The notes below the pieces were generated by a model that was given only the letters and a program-made list of their open reading frames with translations, did not search any database and was not told the origin of the DNA. The position numbers and the translations under genes are program-made. Below are positions 62,662 to 64,000 of a stretch of 64,000 bases of DNA, piece after piece (the stretch's first letter is position 1; each line of letters starts with the position of its first letter). The stretch is from Sulfurimonas sediminis (GTDB lineage: Bacteria; Campylobacterota; Campylobacteria; Campylobacterales; Sulfurimonadaceae): assembly GCF_014905115.1 (NCBI RefSeq), contig NZ_CP041235.1, positions 1,426,001 to 1,490,000 on the forward strand, given 5' to 3'.

Positions 62662-63494
62662 TACTTCACTTTTAGGTATTTTTTCTTTGTGTTATCTACA
62701 GAACCGTCAAGATAAACCGTCGGTGTTCCGCCAACCATAAGGTCAGTAGCTACAAGCCTGTCGTGGTTAAACTGCTTGATTACACTGGGATTTTGAATAT
62801 CTTCAGGTGTAATATTTGTCCCTTCTGCTTTATTAAACGCTTCAAGAATTTTTTTGACATTTTTTTCTCTTGGATTGACTGAAACATTATAAAGTTTTAA
62901 TACAACATCTTTTACACCTTGATGTTCTGCGGCAATTGCTGCTTTAACCAGTGTTGCTGAAGCAGGATGAATTCTTTCGAGTGGAAAATGGTAATAATAT
63001 ACAGCAAACTTTTGGGGCTCTTTTTTCATATCTTTAATCGCCCCTGGCACAAACCCTCTGCAAAAAGGACACAGTGGATCTGAAAAAATGACTATTTTAT
63101 GTTTCGCATTGGCATTGCCGTAAATCAAATTTTCTTTTGCATAATGTCTGGCTTTTATTGTTGGTTTAACCTTGTCAACAAGAGTTTCTCCTGTATTTAT
63201 ATCTGTCAAATCTTTTGTAATCATCTGTCCGTTTGAAAACCAAATCATTTTTTGGCGAATTACCTGCTTTGGCTTGTTTTTCAAAACAGCTTTCACATTT
63301 ACAATATAGGCATTCCATTTTGGAAGCTGCTTGAGTGATGTAACATCCTCTACTTTCACATCTACTGATTTGAGTCTGGGATTTTCACTAAATTTATCTT
63401 CTAAAAAATCTTCTATTTTTTCACTTGCTGTACTTGCATAAAGAAAACTACTTAAGAGTAGCGTCGTGCTCAATAATTTCAACATCAATGACAT
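62661..63494 (-). CDS. DsbC/DsbG-like thiol:disulfide interchange protein
   Basis: 277 aa. Signal peptide MLKLLSTTLLLSSFLYA, an N-terminal dimerisation-like region, and a thioredoxin fold with C142-P-F-C145 in FSDPLCPFCRGFVPG and the cis-Pro segment VGGTPTVYLDG. A periplasmic disulfide isomerase or reductase. AAGGA is 5 nt before the ATG at 63494, inside fxsA. Lies between proS/fxsA and hemC, an arrangement found in related genomes. Confidence 0.88.
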   Translation of the reverse strand: MSLMLKLLSTTLLLSSFLYASTASEKIEDFLEDKFSENPRLKSVDVKVEDVTSLKQLPKWNAYIVNVKAVLKNKPKQVIRQKMIWFSNGQMITKDLTDINTGETLVDKVKPTIKARHYAKENLIYGNANAKHKIVIFSDPLCPFCRGFVPGAIKDMKKEPQKFAVYYYHFPLERIHPASATLVKAAIAAEHQGVKDVVLKLYNVSVNPREKNVKKILEAFNKAEGTNITPEDIQNPSVIKQFNHDRLVATDLMVGGTPTVYLDGSVDNTKKKYLKVK

Positions 63495-63879
63495 CTGAAT
63501 CCTTTGTTATATTATTTTGTTCTTCAAAAGAAGAATTACATTTTCCTGATTTTACATTATAACGGTTAACAATCATACTCGTAAAAACACTAAACTGCAT
63601 GAATATACCTAATATGTCTGTTAAAAACCCAGGAATAATCAGCAGTATGGCACCAATCAGGGTAAAAAGATTTAGTCTTTCAAACTGCTCAAGGTCAATG
63701 CAGTTATAAGAGACTGCCGTCATGTTTTCGATCAAGCTTTTTCTAAAATTCACTAAAATGGATATACCTATAAATGCGCTCAAGAGAATCTCAAAAAAAG
63801 TGGCAAGTCCTCCTATAGCAGAAGAAATCTGCACAGATACAAGTACTTCCAAAAAAAGATAGACTAAAAAATAAATCAT
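63448..63879 (-). CDS. fxsA: FxsA-family membrane protein
   Basis: 143 aa. Membrane segments about 3-25, 35-50 and 70-98 and the FxsA pattern LFTLIGAILLIIPGFLTDILGIFM. FxsA was defined by suppression of phage T7 exclusion in E. coli; the normal role is unknown. The start is 1 nt from the proS stop and the 3' end overlaps the Dsb gene by 47 bp. Confidence 0.85.
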   Translation of the reverse strand: MIYFLVYLFLEVLVSVQISSAIGGLATFFEILLSAFIGISILVNFRKSLIENMTAVSYNCIDLEQFERLNLFTLIGAILLIIPGFLTDILGIFMQFSVFTSMIVNRYNVKSGKCNSSFEEQNNITKDSDVIDVEIIEHDATLK

Positions 63880-64000
63880 TTAAATCAGTTCCGTAATTTT
63901 ATCAAATATCTCTTCACTCTTGATATCTCTTTTTTCTTTTGTTGCTCTGTCAAAAATCTGCACATGTCCATTTTGCAACTCTTTTCCGATAACAATCGTA
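63880..64000 (-). CDS. proS: Prolyl-tRNA synthetase, C-terminal end only
   Basis: Forty codons read from the right edge to the TAA at 63880-63882: TIVIGKELQNGHVQIFDRATKEKRDIKSEEIFDKITELI. This matches the C-terminal anticodon-binding domain of bacterial-type ProRS (IVIGK, then DR-x-TGEK-like). Neighbouring fxsA, dsb and hemC support the call, since proS-hemC linkage is known in Campylobacter. Most of the gene is beyond the window. Confidence 0.8.
   Translation of the reverse strand, partial: TIVIGKELQNGHVQIFDRATKEKRDIKSEEIFDKITELI

Overview
The window is a gene-dense, AT-rich piece of a bacterial chromosome. Its content points to a Campylobacterota (epsilonproteobacterial) genome, most likely a Sulfurimonas-like organism; this is inferred from gene content and order, not from an rRNA. 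The indicators are a MutS7-type mismatch protein with a C-terminal HNH domain next to a separate MutS2, a major-outer-membrane-type porin, a UPF0323 lipoprotein, an FtsY without the acidic A domain, the order proS-fxsA-dsb-hemC, scattered flagellar genes, and promoters that look like an isolated GCTATAAT -10 box.

Layout. 1-8.1 kb: a K+ channel cut by the left edge, gatB, atpB, a haem-binding Tll0287-like protein, RNase Y, 5-formyltetrahydrofolate cyclo-ligase, a TlpA-like lipoprotein and ftsY. 8.1-9.6 kb: a small accessory island with two type II toxin-antitoxin modules; in the second the MazE-like antitoxin carries an in-frame stop while the toxin is intact. 9.6-21.3 kb: radA, fliL, acpS/thiS, a palindromic repeat element, a cytochrome c, then a long run of overlapping genes (aminotransferase, murC, mutS2, HI0933 flavoprotein, YtfJ-like, EI24). 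21.3-36.6 kb: another repeat cluster, a UvrD-type helicase, two GGDEF proteins, valS, a SulP transporter, flgH coupled to a transglutaminase-like protein behind a sigma54-type promoter, a YqeY protein, mutS7 and tRNA-Ser(GCU).

36.6-47.2 kb: pyrF and an acetate module on the minus strand: histidine kinase, response regulator, porin, DUF485 protein, ActP-type symporter, cNMP/CBS/DUF294 protein, DnaQ-like exonuclease and acetyl-CoA synthetase. 47.3-54.1 kb: cyclophilin, a third repeat element, queH (with no canonical start codon), fabZ-lpxA-clpX-mreB-mreC and a MipA-family outer membrane protein. 54.1-55.7 kb: an ISAs1-family insertion sequence nested inside one end of a 261-bp MITE. 55.8-64 kb: carB with a trailing Sua5-like gene, a membrane protein, a UPF0323 lipoprotein, a glutathionylspermidine-synthase-like ATP-grasp protein, then hemC, a DsbC/DsbG-like protein, fxsA and the C-terminus of proS.

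Beyond the genes, three kinds of structure stand out: the 10-bp palindrome TTACATGTAA (14 exact copies, six inside one gene), a family of intergenic elements built on GGAACCGGTAC and GGTTCCGAAAAA arms (three loci), and the MITE/IS nest with an 11-bp target duplication.
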